From Microbacterium salitolerans (GTDB taxonomy: Bacteria; Actinomycetota; Actinomycetes; Actinomycetales; Microbacteriaceae): 64,000 bases of DNA. Position numbers and translations under genes: made by a program. Numbering within the stretch: position 1 is the first letter of the stretch; every line of letters starts with the position of its first letter. The notes beneath the pieces were generated by a model, which was not told where the DNA came from, did not search any database, and saw only the letters and a list, made by a program, of their open reading frames with translations. Of the stretch, positions 17,676 through 26,669 are shown in pieces. The stretch covers positions 434,001 to 498,000 of the forward strand of contig NZ_JAHKSH010000004.1 of NCBI RefSeq assembly GCF_019720895.1, given 5' to 3'.

Positions 17676-17698
17676 TTCGCAACGGAATCCGTTGCGAA
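17676..17698. promoter_or_regulatory. Perfect 11-bp palindrome, candidate Lrp operator
   Basis: TTCGCAACGGA (17676-17686) is mirrored exactly by TCCGTTGCGAA (17688-17698 with the central base shared), in the 172-bp divergent region between puo and the Lrp/AsnC regulator. Its position about 65 bases upstream of puo fits a repressor or activator site. Confidence 0.6.
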
Positions 17699-17724
17699 TC
17701 TGCGTTCTGGCAACGCTATTCGCA
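17693..17724. promoter_or_regulatory. Second dyad sharing a half-site with the first
   Basis: TGCGAAT (17693-17699) pairs with ATTCGCA (17718-17724), and inside it GCGTT (17702-17706) pairs with AACGC (17712-17716). It reuses the right arm of the preceding palindrome, so the two form a tandem array. Such spaced arrays fit the wrapping of DNA by Lrp octamers. Confidence 0.5.
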
Positions 17725-17783
17725 CGTTTACCCTCGCGTGTCGATGAGATCCGCAGGACCCGCAACGATGCGACAATCGAGCC

Positions 17784-18251
17784 ATGACCTCGAAGCGCAA
17801 TGCACCTGCCCTCGACGACACGTCGAAGGCGATCATCGAGCTGCTGCAGACCGACGGTCGTCGGTCGTACTCCGAGATCGGCAAGGCGGTCGGGCTCAGC
17901 GAGGCCGCCGTGCGCCAGCGCGTGCAGCGCCTCACCGATGCCGGCGTGATGCAGATCGTCGCGGTCACCGACCCCGTGCAGATGGGATTCGCCCGACAGG
18001 CGATGATCGGCGTCCGCGTCTCCGGCGACGCCCGCCAGGTCGCGGACGCGCTCAGCGAGCTGCCCTTCGTCGTCTACGTCGTCATGACGGCAGGATCGTT
18101 CGACATCATCGCCGAGGTGCTCTGCGAAGACGATGACGAGCTCATCGAGATCCTCAACGAGAGGATCCGCGGAATCGAGGGCGTCTCGGCGACCGAGACG
18201 TTCCTCTACCTCCACCTGCGCAAGCAGCTCTACAACTGGGGCACGCGCTGA
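17784..18251 (+). CDS. Lrp/AsnC-family transcriptional regulator
   Basis: A 155-residue protein with an N-terminal helix-turn-helix (about residues 10-60, SYSEIGKAVGLSEAAVRQRVQRL) and a C-terminal RAM ligand-binding domain. It is divergent from the putrescine oxidase operon, with palindromic sites between them, so it most likely controls amine catabolism in response to an amine or amino acid. The start ATG 17784 gives the usual family length. Confidence 0.92.
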   Translation: MTSKRNAPALDDTSKAIIELLQTDGRRSYSEIGKAVGLSEAAVRQRVQRLTDAGVMQIVAVTDPVQMGFARQAMIGVRVSGDARQVADALSELPFVVYVVMTAGSFDIIAEVLCEDDDELIEILNERIRGIEGVSATETFLYLHLRKQLYNWGTR

Positions 18252-18277
18252 CGCACCCCGCCACCGCGGGCGTCAGC
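18247..18277. terminator. Convergent hairpin between lrp-type gene and add
   Basis: GCTGACGC (18247-18254) pairs with GCGTCAGC (18270-18277), with an inner CCCGC/GCGGG pair. It spans the ends of both convergent genes, a compact shared terminator. Confidence 0.65.
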
Positions 18278-19403
18278 GATCGAAGCCGTCGGCGACGAGG
18301 TCGATCAGCTCCTCCCGCTGCTCGACGGGCAGGAATGTGGCCGCCGCCGCATTCAGTTGGAACTGCTCGATGTCGTCGAGCTCGTACCCGAACGTCTCCG
18401 CGAGCTTCGCGAGCTCGCGCGTGAGCGTCGTGCGACTCATCAGGCGGTTGTCCGTGTTGACCGTGACGCAGAAGCCCAGCTGGTAGAGCAGATCGAACGG
18501 GTGATCCTCCAGAGTGGTCCCCCAGCGCGCGATCGCCCCGGTGCCGAGGTTCGAGGTGGGCGCGAGCTCGAGAGGGATCTCGCGGTCGCGTACCCAGCGG
18601 GCGAGATCGCCGAAGATCACATGGACCTCGTCGCCCTCGGTCTCGACCTCCTCGAGCTCCTCCGCGATGCGCACGCCGTGGCCGAGCCGCAGGGCGCGGC
18701 CGTCGAGAATCGCGCCGCGGATCGAATCGGGGCCCGCCGCCTCGCCCGCGTGCAGCGTGACGGGGAAGAACTCGCGTGCCAGCAGGTCGAGCGCCTCCTG
18801 ATGGCGTGACGCGGGATACCCGTCCTCCGGACCTGCGAGGTCGAAGCCGACGACGCCCTCCTCGCGGAAGTCGAGCGCGACGCGCGCGACCTCGAGCGAG
18901 CGATCCGCCTGCCGCAGAGCGGAGAGGATCTGGTTCACGCGGATCGAGTGCCCGCCCGCGTCGGCCGCCTCCTCGCCCTGCTCGAGGCCCTCCTGCACAG
19001 CCTGCACGGCCTCGTCGAGGGTGAGTCCGCCGTCGAGATGCTGCTCGGGGGCCCAGCGGACCTCGCCGTAGATGACGCCGTCGTTCGCGAGGTCCTCCAC
19101 GAACTCGCGCGCGACGCGCGTGAGGGCATCGGCAGACTGCATGACGGCGATCGTCAGCTCGAATGTCCGGAGGTACTCGACGAGCGACTCGGACGCGGCC
19201 TGCTCGGCGAACCAGTCGGCGAGCTCCCGCGGATCCTTTGCGGGAAGCGCGACGTCCATCTCGGTCGCGAGATCGATGACGGTCGACGCCCGCAGCCCGC
19301 CGTCGAGGTGGTCGTGCAGCGAGATCTTGGGGAGGCTGCGGACGGGGACGCCGCCGATGCGCGCCTCGTGGCGGGCGGGACGGTGGTTCTTGCCCTGGGG
19401 CAT
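18273..19403 (-). CDS. add: Adenosine deaminase
   Basis: A 376-residue metal-dependent deaminase converting (deoxy)adenosine to (deoxy)inosine. Zinc-site and catalytic motifs are visible in order: SLHDHLDGG, HAGEAAGPDS, LRLGHGVRI and NTDNRLMS (the variant of the STDDP motif seen in actinobacterial enzymes). The start is placed at 19403 because AGGAGA lies just upstream. An in-frame ATG ten codons earlier has no such site. It is the last gene of the nucleoside salvage operon. Confidence 0.93.
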   Translation of the reverse strand: MPQGKNHRPARHEARIGGVPVRSLPKISLHDHLDGGLRASTVIDLATEMDVALPAKDPRELADWFAEQAASESLVEYLRTFELTIAVMQSADALTRVAREFVEDLANDGVIYGEVRWAPEQHLDGGLTLDEAVQAVQEGLEQGEEAADAGGHSIRVNQILSALRQADRSLEVARVALDFREEGVVGFDLAGPEDGYPASRHQEALDLLAREFFPVTLHAGEAAGPDSIRGAILDGRALRLGHGVRIAEELEEVETEGDEVHVIFGDLARWVRDREIPLELAPTSNLGTGAIARWGTTLEDHPFDLLYQLGFCVTVNTDNRLMSRTTLTRELAKLAETFGYELDDIEQFQLNAAAATFLPVEQREELIDLVADGFDR

Positions 19404-19433
19404 GCGGTTCTCCTGACGGCGCGAGCGGTTCAT

Positions 19434-20720
19434 TCAGGCGGTGATGCGCGCGCGCACGATCGGCGCGGGCACGGGAGCAGTATCGCCGATGTCGTACGCG
19501 CCCGCCAGCGCGTCGAGGGCGCGCGCGAAGCGGGCGTCGTCGTCGGCGTTGAGCGTGAGCAGCGGATCCCCCGCGGCGACGCGATCGCCGGGCTTCGCGT
19601 GCAGGTCGATACCCGCTGCGTGGACGACCGGATCCGACGCTCGCGCGCGACCCGCGCCGAGCCGCCATGCCGCGATGCCGACGTCGAACGCGTCCATGCG
19701 CGTGACCACTCCGTCGCGATCCGCGGTGACGACGTGCGTCTCGCGCGGGGTCGGGAGCGCCGCTTCCGGATCGCCGTCCTGCGCGCGGATCATGCGGCGC
19801 CAGGTGTCCATGGCCCGACCGTCGGAGAGGGCCTCCGACGGATCCGCGTCGACCCCCGCCATGCGGAGCATCTCCCGCGCGAGCGCGACCGTCAGCTCGA
19901 CGACGTCGGCCGGACCTCCGCCCGCGAGCACCTCGACCGACTCGCGCACCTCGTTCGCGTTGCCGACCGTGCGCCCGAGCGGCGTCGACATGTCGGTGAG
20001 GAGCGCCGTCGTGTCCACGCCGGAGTCGGATCCGAGCGCCACCATCGTCTCGGCGAGCTCGCGTGCACGCGACTCGTCCTTCATGAAGGCCCCGGATCCG
20101 AACTTCACGTCGAGCACGAGCGATTCCGTGCCCTCGGCGATCTTCTTCGACATGATGCTCGACGCGATGAGCGGGATCGCCTCGACGGTCCCCGTGACGT
20201 CGCGCAGGGCGTAGAGCTTCTTGTCGGCGGGCGCGAGCCCGGTGCCCGCGGCGCAGATCACGGCCCCCACGTCTCCCGCGAGCTGCGCGCGCATCTCGTC
20301 GTTCGTCAGCGCCGCGCGCCATCCGGGGATCGATTCGAGCTTGTCGAGCGTGCCGCCCGTGTGGCCGAGTCCGCGTCCCGACAGCTGCGGCACCGCGACG
20401 CCGTAGGTCGCGACGAGCGGCGCGAGCGGCAGCGTGATCTTGTCGCCCACGCCCCCCGTCGAGTGCTTGTCGGTCGTGCGCTTGCCGATGCCGGCGAAGC
20501 TCATGCGCTCCCCCGACGCGATCATCGCGTCGGTCATGACGCGGATCTCATCGCGCGACATGCCGTTCAGCAGGATCGCCATGGTGAACGCCGACATCTG
20601 CGCGTCGGCGACATAGCCGCGCGTGTACGCGTCGACCATCCACCGGAGCTGATCCTCTGGCACGGGCGCGCCGTCGCGCTTCGCTCGGATCACGTCGACG
20701 GCGTCGAAGGGCTCGCTCAT
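19434..20720 (-). CDS. deoA: Thymidine phosphorylase
   Basis: A 428-residue pyrimidine nucleoside phosphorylase that cleaves thymidine or deoxyuridine with phosphate to base and deoxyribose-1-phosphate. The family signature region SGRGLGHTGGTLDKLESIPG is present, along with the phosphate-binding KHSTGGVGDK and the DVKFGSGAFMK segment. The length is normal. It lies between cdd and add, so deaminated deoxycytidine can be fed directly into it. Confidence 0.95.
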   Translation of the reverse strand: MSEPFDAVDVIRAKRDGAPVPEDQLRWMVDAYTRGYVADAQMSAFTMAILLNGMSRDEIRVMTDAMIASGERMSFAGIGKRTTDKHSTGGVGDKITLPLAPLVATYGVAVPQLSGRGLGHTGGTLDKLESIPGWRAALTNDEMRAQLAGDVGAVICAAGTGLAPADKKLYALRDVTGTVEAIPLIASSIMSKKIAEGTESLVLDVKFGSGAFMKDESRARELAETMVALGSDSGVDTTALLTDMSTPLGRTVGNANEVRESVEVLAGGGPADVVELTVALAREMLRMAGVDADPSEALSDGRAMDTWRRMIRAQDGDPEAALPTPRETHVVTADRDGVVTRMDAFDVGIAAWRLGAGRARASDPVVHAAGIDLHAKPGDRVAAGDPLLTLNADDDARFARALDALAGAYDIGDTAPVPAPIVRARITA

Positions 20721-20769
20721 GTGGTTCTCTCTCGTGTCGTTCGTCGTCGTGCGCGGTGCGGGGTGGCCA

Positions 20770-21186
20770 TCAGCTGGCCGTGGCGTCGAGGTCGCGCGGG
20801 CCGAAGGCGTCCGGCAGGACCTCGTCCATCGTGCGGATCCCCGACACGGTCTCGAGAAGCATGCCCGGGAGCGCGTGCTCGCTCAGCAGCTGCCGGCACC
20901 GGCCGCACGGCATGATCACCTCGCCGTCGGCGTTGACGCACACGAAGGCGACGAGCCGGCCTCCTCCCGACATGGCGAGGTCGGAGATCAGGCCGCACTC
21001 GGCGCAGAGCGTCACGCCGTAGCCGGCGTTCTCGACGTTGCAGCCGGCCACGATGCGTCCGTCGGAGACGAGCGCCGCCGCCCCGACCGGATACTTCGAG
21101 TACGGCACGTACGCCTTCTTCGTCGCGTCGGTCGCGACGCCGCGGAGCTGGTCCCAGTCGATGTCTGTCATATGGCTGTCGCTCAT
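20770..21186 (-). CDS. cdd: Cytidine deaminase
   Basis: A 138-residue zinc enzyme deaminating cytidine and deoxycytidine. Zinc ligands and the catalytic glutamate are in CAEC (C61-A-E63-C64) and PCGRC (C94, C97); the substrate-binding CNVENAGYG is at residues 49-57. The start ATG 21186 overlaps the stop of the permease (ATGA). An internal Met at 21171 is an alternative. It is coupled to the importer, so it acts on imported nucleosides. Confidence 0.95.
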   Translation of the reverse strand: MSDSHMTDIDWDQLRGVATDATKKAYVPYSKYPVGAAALVSDGRIVAGCNVENAGYGVTLCAECGLISDLAMSGGGRLVAFVCVNADGEVIMPCGRCRQLLSEHALPGMLLETVSGIRTMDEVLPDAFGPRDLDATAS

Positions 21187-22481
21187 CCCTTGATGTACGG
21201 CTTGCCCGTGCTGGCGGGTGCCCGCGATCCGCCGACGAAGCCGACGACGGCGAGGATCGTGACGAGGTACGGGAGCATGAGCATGAACTCGCTCGGAATC
21301 GGCGTGCCGAGCACCACGAGGAGGCCCTGCAGCTGATTCGCGAACCCGAACAGCAGACCTGCGAGGGCGGCCTTGACAGGGTGCCACTGGCCGAAGATCA
21401 CGGTCGCGAGCGCGATGAATCCGAGGCCGGCCGTCATGTTCTCGCCGAACTGCGGCACCGACACGAGCGTGAAGTAGGCGCCGCCCGCTCCCGCGATGGC
21501 GCCGCCGAGCGTGACGTTCCAGAACCGCGTCGGGTTCACCTTGATGCCGACGGTGTCCGCGGCCTGCGGGTGCTCGCCGACGGCCCGCACGCGGAGGCCC
21601 CAGCGGGTGCGGAACAGCCCCCACGTGACGAGCGCGACCGCGATGTACATGAAGTAGACGATGAACGTCTGGTTGAACAGCACGGGGCCGATGACGGGGA
21701 TCTCGCTGAGCACCGGAACCGGCCAGGCGGGGAAGCGCGTGGCCCGGTTGAGGACCAGCTCGTTGGGCACCAGGACGATCCCGTAGAGGAACGTCGTGAG
21801 ACCGAGCACGAGCACGTTGAGCACGACACCGACGATCACCTGCTGGACGAGGTACGTGATGGAGAACACCGCGAGCACGAGCGCCACGAGCACGCCGCCG
21901 ATCATGGCTCCGACGAGGCCCACGAAGGGATTGTCGGTGAGCGACGACAGCACGGCCGCATTGAACGCGCCGAGCAGGAGCTGCCCCTCGATCGCGACGT
22001 TCACGACGCCGACGCGCTCGCCGATCACGCCGCCCAGCCCGCCGAGGACGAGCGGGACCGAGAGGGACAGCGCGCCCGCCAGGAGGCTCACGACGGGGAT
22101 GAGTCCGTCGGCGCCCGCCCAGGCGAGGAAGCCGAAGACGCCGAACGCGGCGAATGCGATCGGCAGCCAGAGGCGCGTGCGCCGATACGCGAGCGTGTCC
22201 GCCACGGACCAGGCCATCAGCGCCGCGAGCAGCGCGAGGCTCGCGAACGCGGCCGGCATCGCGGGGATCGAGAGGTCGCCGAGCTGGATCGTCGACGGGC
22301 CGCCCGCCAGGCGGAACACGGCCACGCCAGGTCGCGGCACGAGCAGGAACAGGAGCGCCAGGATCGCGGTCGCGATGCCGAGTGTGATCGGGAGCTTCCA
22401 GGTGCGCGTGCGCACGCGCCGATGCTCGATGGGGCCCTCGTCCGGCGTCGTCTGCGGGTCGTGGACGATCTGGTCGCTCAT
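21183..22481 (-). CDS. Nucleoside ABC importer, permease 2
   Basis: A 432-residue membrane protein of the BPD_transp_2 (sugar/nucleoside) permease family with about 10 hydrophobic segments after a charged N-terminus. It contains GERVGVVNVAIEGQLLLGAF and RAVGEHPQAADTVGIKV, the conserved cytoplasmic loop of this family. The ATGA overlap with the upstream permease and the downstream cdd indicates one transcript. It pairs with the 22478-23722 permease. Confidence 0.93.
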   Translation of the reverse strand: MSDQIVHDPQTTPDEGPIEHRRVRTRTWKLPITLGIATAILALLFLLVPRPGVAVFRLAGGPSTIQLGDLSIPAMPAAFASLALLAALMAWSVADTLAYRRTRLWLPIAFAAFGVFGFLAWAGADGLIPVVSLLAGALSLSVPLVLGGLGGVIGERVGVVNVAIEGQLLLGAFNAAVLSSLTDNPFVGLVGAMIGGVLVALVLAVFSITYLVQQVIVGVVLNVLVLGLTTFLYGIVLVPNELVLNRATRFPAWPVPVLSEIPVIGPVLFNQTFIVYFMYIAVALVTWGLFRTRWGLRVRAVGEHPQAADTVGIKVNPTRFWNVTLGGAIAGAGGAYFTLVSVPQFGENMTAGLGFIALATVIFGQWHPVKAALAGLLFGFANQLQGLLVVLGTPIPSEFMLMLPYLVTILAVVGFVGGSRAPASTGKPYIKG

Positions 22482-23722
22482 CGCGCCACCGCCTTCTTCG
22501 CCTGCTGGGCTCTCTTCTTCGCCTGGATCTCCTGCTCGCTCTTCGGCAGGAAGAAGATCGTGCGCACGAGCGGCGGCGCCGCGACGAACAGCACCACAAC
22601 GGCCTGCACGACGAGCACGATGTCGACGGGGATCCCCTCGGCCGCCTGCATCGAGTACGAGCCCGCCTTGAGGGCGCCGAACAGCAGGCCGGCCGCGACC
22701 GTGCCGAACGCCCGACTGCGGCCAAGGAGCGCGACCGTGATCGCGTCGAAGCCGAAGCCCGCGTCGATCGTGCTGGTGAATCCGCTCGTGACGGCACCCT
22801 GGATCTGCTGCGCCGCCGCGAGTCCCGCGAGGCCGCCCGCGAAGAGCATCGCGTAGATGTAGATGCGCTTGACGTCGATGCCGGCCGCGCGCGCGGCATG
22901 GGGGTTCTCTCCCACCGCGCGCATGCGCATGCCGAGGTTCGACCGTTCGAGGAGCCAGTAGACGAAACCCGCCGCGAGCAGGACGAACACGAAGCCCCAG
23001 TCGAGCGCCGGGAACTGCGGCCCGAGCAGGTTCGGGAACAGCGCCGCCTCGGGTGTCGGGTCGGAGATGGGCTGGTTGCTGCCGGTCTTCTGCAGCACGC
23101 CGGGCGTCGACACCATCCACGTGACGAGATAGACCGCCACGTAGTTGAGCATGATCGTGAGGATCACCTCGTGCGCGCCCGTGAGCGCCTTCAGCACGCC
23201 GACGATGCCGGCCCACACCGCACCGCCGACGATCGCGCCGAGCATCGTCATGACCATCTGCGTCGGCCAGCCGAGCCCCATCGGGAAGGTGATGAGGGCG
23301 GCGAAGGCCGCGCCGAAGATGATCTGGCCCTGGGCGCCGATGTTGAACATGCCGACGCGGAACGCGAGCGCGACGCCGAGGCCGGCGGCGATCAGCGGCG
23401 CCGAGTACCCGATCGAGTTCGTCAGGGAGCGGATGCCCGCCGCGAAGGTGTCGGCGTTCGTGTTGTAGATCGCGCCGCGGAACAGCGCTTCATACGCTCC
23501 TCCGACGGCGTCCCAGATGGCGACGAACGTGTCCGCGGGGCGCGCGAGGAAGTAGCCGAGCGACGCCCGGACCTCCTCGCTCGTCGCTGCGATCAGCACG
23601 CCGCCGACGACGAGCGCGACGACGAACGCCAGGATCGTCGTGACGAGGCTTCCACGCAGCATCTCGCGGATCATCGCGTTGGCGCGCGGGGCCTCCGCGG
23701 GGGTGTCGGTCTGCGCGCTCAC
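22478..23722 (-). CDS. Nucleoside ABC importer, permease 1
   Basis: A 414-residue BPD_transp_2 permease with about 9-10 membrane segments. It carries FRVGMFNIGAQGQIIFGA and the coupling loop MRAVGENPHAARAAGIDVK. The GTG start at 23722 overlaps the ATPase stop (GTGA). It ends in a lysine-rich cytoplasmic tail (residues about 395-414). With the other permease it forms the heterodimeric channel of the importer. Confidence 0.93.
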   Translation of the reverse strand: MSAQTDTPAEAPRANAMIREMLRGSLVTTILAFVVALVVGGVLIAATSEEVRASLGYFLARPADTFVAIWDAVGGAYEALFRGAIYNTNADTFAAGIRSLTNSIGYSAPLIAAGLGVALAFRVGMFNIGAQGQIIFGAAFAALITFPMGLGWPTQMVMTMLGAIVGGAVWAGIVGVLKALTGAHEVILTIMLNYVAVYLVTWMVSTPGVLQKTGSNQPISDPTPEAALFPNLLGPQFPALDWGFVFVLLAAGFVYWLLERSNLGMRMRAVGENPHAARAAGIDVKRIYIYAMLFAGGLAGLAAAQQIQGAVTSGFTSTIDAGFGFDAITVALLGRSRAFGTVAAGLLFGALKAGSYSMQAAEGIPVDIVLVVQAVVVLFVAAPPLVRTIFFLPKSEQEIQAKKRAQQAKKAVAR

Positions 23723-25233
23723 GCGGCGTCCTCCTCGATGTCGGCGCCGGCCATCATGAGACCGAGCGTGTCGCGCGGGGTGTCGCCGGGGACGATGCCG
23801 ACGATCTCGCCGCGGTACATGACGGCGATGCGATCGGCGAGCGCGACGACCTCGTCGAGCTCGGTCGACACCACGATGACCGCGAGTCCCTCGTCGCGCG
23901 CGGCGACGATGCGACTGTGGATGAACTCGATCGACCCGACGTCGACGCCGCGCGTCGGCTGCGCGGCGATCAGGAGCTTGATGTCGCGGTTCATCTCGCG
24001 CGCGACGACGACCTTCTGCTGGTTCCCGCCCGACAACGTGCCCGCCGCCACGTGCGGCCCCTGGGCACGGATGTCGAACTCCTCGATGCGCTCGCGGGCG
24101 AAGGCGTCCATCACGCGGCGCTGCAGCGTGCCGCCACGGGAGAACTCCCCCGTGTCCGTGCGGTCGAGGATGAGGTTCTCGGAGATCGTCATCGTGCCGA
24201 CGAGCCCTTCGATCGTGCGGTCCTCCGGCACGAAGCCGACGCCCGCCTCGAGGATCGTGTGCACGCTCCGTCCGCGCAGCTCCGTCCCGTCGAGGCGGAT
24301 GGATCCGCTGACGTGCGCCTCGAGGCCCATGAGCGCCTCGGTCAGCTCGGTCTGGCCGTTGCCCTGGACGCCCGCGACGGCCAGGATCTCGCCGGGTCGC
24401 ACATCGAAGCTCACGCCGTCGACCATGATGATGCCGTGCTCGTCGCGCACCCGCAGGTCGGTCACGCTGAGGCCGCCCTCCTTCGGCTGCGCGGGCTCCT
24501 TGTGCACCGTGAGCTCGACCGCGCGCCCCACCATCAGGCTCGCGAGCTCGGCGTTGCTCGAGGTCGGGGCCGCCTCCCCCACGACGGCGCCGCGACGGAT
24601 GACCGTGATCCGGTCGGCGACCTCGCGCACCTCGCGCAGCTTGTGGGTGATGAAGACGATGCCCTTGCCCTCTTCCCGCAGCTGACGCATCATCGCCATC
24701 AGCTCGTCGGTCTCCTGCGGCGTGAGCACGGCCGTCGGCTCATCGAACACGAGCACCTCGGCGTCGCGCGAGAGGGCCTTGATGATCTCGACGCGCTGCT
24801 GCACGCCGACCGGGAGGTCCTCGACGATCGCGTCCGGATCCACGTGGAAGCCGAAGCGCTCGGCGATCCGCGTGACCTGGTCGCGCGCGCGTCCGAGGTC
24901 GAGCGCGCCGATCTTCGTCGTGATCTCGTGACCGAGGGCGACGTTCTCGGCCACAGTGAACACGGGGATCAGCATGAAGTGCTGATGCACCATGCCGATG
25001 CCGGCGTCCATCGCGTCGCCTGGCCCCCGGAAGTGGCGGGTCGCGCCGTCGATGAGGATCTCGCCCTCGTCGGCCTGGTAGAGGCCGTACAGGACGTTCA
25101 TGAGCGTGGACTTGCCTGCGCCGTTCTCGCCGAGGAGTGCGTGGATCTCTCCCGGTTCGACCGTGAGGTCGATGCGATCGTTGGCGACGAGGCTTCCGAA
25201 CCGCTTGGTGATGCCGCGGAGCTCGAGCTTCAT
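23719..25233 (-). CDS. Nucleoside ABC importer, ATP-binding protein with two ABC domains
   Basis: A 504-residue cytoplasmic ATPase. The first domain has Walker A GENGAGKST, signature LPVGVQQRVEI and Walker B VLVFDEPTAVL. The second has the degenerate Walker A GVQGNGQTEL, signature LSGGNQQKVVVAREM and a Walker B region LLIAAQPTRGVDVGS. The asymmetric tandem layout is typical of the MglA/RbsA/nucleoside importer group. It lies directly upstream of both permeases. Confidence 0.94.
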   Translation of the reverse strand: MKLELRGITKRFGSLVANDRIDLTVEPGEIHALLGENGAGKSTLMNVLYGLYQADEGEILIDGATRHFRGPGDAMDAGIGMVHQHFMLIPVFTVAENVALGHEITTKIGALDLGRARDQVTRIAERFGFHVDPDAIVEDLPVGVQQRVEIIKALSRDAEVLVFDEPTAVLTPQETDELMAMMRQLREEGKGIVFITHKLREVREVADRITVIRRGAVVGEAAPTSSNAELASLMVGRAVELTVHKEPAQPKEGGLSVTDLRVRDEHGIIMVDGVSFDVRPGEILAVAGVQGNGQTELTEALMGLEAHVSGSIRLDGTELRGRSVHTILEAGVGFVPEDRTIEGLVGTMTISENLILDRTDTGEFSRGGTLQRRVMDAFARERIEEFDIRAQGPHVAAGTLSGGNQQKVVVAREMNRDIKLLIAAQPTRGVDVGSIEFIHSRIVAARDEGLAVIVVSTELDEVVALADRIAVMYRGEIVGIVPGDTPRDTLGLMMAGADIEEDAA

Positions 25234-25295
25234 GGGGTCAACCTAACCTGAGGGCCTGACAGGGCGACAGAGGTGTCTGTGAACGTCGGCGCCGC

Positions 25296-25347
25296 GCACG
25301 ACGCTCGGGGCGACCGGATCCTCATCCGGTCGCCCCGAGCGTCGTGC
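25296..25347 (-). terminator. Intra-operon hairpin downstream of the binding-protein gene
   Basis: A perfect 24-bp inverted repeat (25296-25319 and 25324-25347, loop CCTC) lies between the BMP lipoprotein gene and the ATPase gene, which are transcribed in the same direction. It probably works as a partial terminator or mRNA-end stabiliser, so that the binding protein is made in excess over the transporter core. Confidence 0.75.
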
Positions 25348-25375
25348 TGCGGATGCCGTCAGCGCGCGGTGCGCG

Positions 25376-26491
25376 TCACGGCGAGTTGGGCGATTCGACC
25401 TCGATCTCGCCCGCGACGATCTGCTCCTGGAGCGCGGCGATCTCGTCGGTCAGCCCGTCGGGCAGATCGGCTTCGAAGTCGTGGAACTCGGAGAGGCCCA
25501 CGCCCTCGTTTTCGAGCGTGCCGACGTACGGCGTCACGTCGAAATCGGCGCCGGCGTCGGAGGCCTCGACCGTCGCGTCGAACGTCGCCTGGTCGATCGC
25601 CTTCGTGATCGAGACGAGCGTCAGGTCGGCGTTGTCGGGCTCCTTGACAGCGAGGTCGCTGTCGACGCCGAGGATGAGCGAGTCGGGGTACGACTCGCGG
25701 ATCGCGGCGATGGCCGACGTGTAGATCGGACCGCCGACCGGGAGGATGACGTCAGCGCCCTGCGAGAGCACCTGCTGCGCCGTCTGGCGCGCCGTGTCGT
25801 TGGCCTCGAAGCCGCCCGTGAAGAGGCCCTTCTGGCTCTCGGTGTCCCAGCCGACGAAGTCCACCGAGGCGTCCTTGTCCTCGTTGAACTTCTCGACGCC
25901 CAGCTGGAAGCCGTCCATGAACACCATGACCGACGGGATCTCACCGCCGCCGAAGGTGCCGACCTTGCTGACACCGGTCTGCTCCGACCACGCCGCCGCG
26001 GCGTATCCGCCGAGGTAGGCGGCCTCTGCCGTGTTGAAGACGAGGGGGCGGATGTTCGGGGCGTCGGTCTCGCCGTCGAAGTCGTTGTCGGCCCAGTCGT
26101 CGATGATCGCGTACATCACGTCGGGGTTCGCTGTCGCCGACTCGACCGTCGCCGCCGAGAGGTTGAAGCCCACCGACACGATGAAGTCGCAGCCCTGCGC
26201 CACAAGCTGATCGAGGTTGGGGCCGTAGTCGTTCGCGTTCGTCGACTCCATCTCGACGGGAGTCACGCCGAGCTCGTCCGCCGCGCGGTCCATGCCCTCC
26301 TTGGCGGACTGATTGAAGGAGCGGTCGTTCCAGCCGCCCTCATCCGAGATGAGACAGGGAAGGAAGTCGCTGGCTTCTCCGCCGTCTTCGCCACCGGTCT
26401 CCTCGGGCGCCGTGCCGCAGCCGGCGAGCAGGATCGCGGCGCTGGTGGCGGCGAGGCCGCCGAGCGCGGCGCGCTTGATCGTCTTGGTCAC
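25376..26491 (-). CDS. BMP-family nucleoside-binding lipoprotein
   Basis: A 371-residue secreted lipoprotein. The signal peptide (residues 1-24) ends in the lipobox LLAGC with C25 as the lipidated residue. It is followed by an acidic linker and a periplasmic-binding fold of the BmpA/Med family that captures nucleosides for the ABC importer. The GTG at 26491 is chosen because AGGAGGA precedes it and it gives a normal signal peptide. It is the first gene of the nucleoside operon. Confidence 0.92.
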   Translation of the reverse strand: MTKTIKRAALGGLAATSAAILLAGCGTAPEETGGEDGGEASDFLPCLISDEGGWNDRSFNQSAKEGMDRAADELGVTPVEMESTNANDYGPNLDQLVAQGCDFIVSVGFNLSAATVESATANPDVMYAIIDDWADNDFDGETDAPNIRPLVFNTAEAAYLGGYAAAAWSEQTGVSKVGTFGGGEIPSVMVFMDGFQLGVEKFNEDKDASVDFVGWDTESQKGLFTGGFEANDTARQTAQQVLSQGADVILPVGGPIYTSAIAAIRESYPDSLILGVDSDLAVKEPDNADLTLVSITKAIDQATFDATVEASDAGADFDVTPYVGTLENEGVGLSEFHDFEADLPDGLTDEIAALQEQIVAGEIEVESPNSP

Positions 26492-26669
26492 GCTGTGTCC
26501 TCCTGAGCGAAAGGCCCCGCCGCGCACGTGCTCCACTCGGCACGCGTCATCCGAGGCATCGTGCACACGTTACCCCTGAGACATCGAGCGATCTGCCCCG
26601 TGACCTGCGACGCAACGCGAAAGTTACAAACGCGCGCGCGAGGTCACCTGAGCCGTGCCCGGGCGCCGC

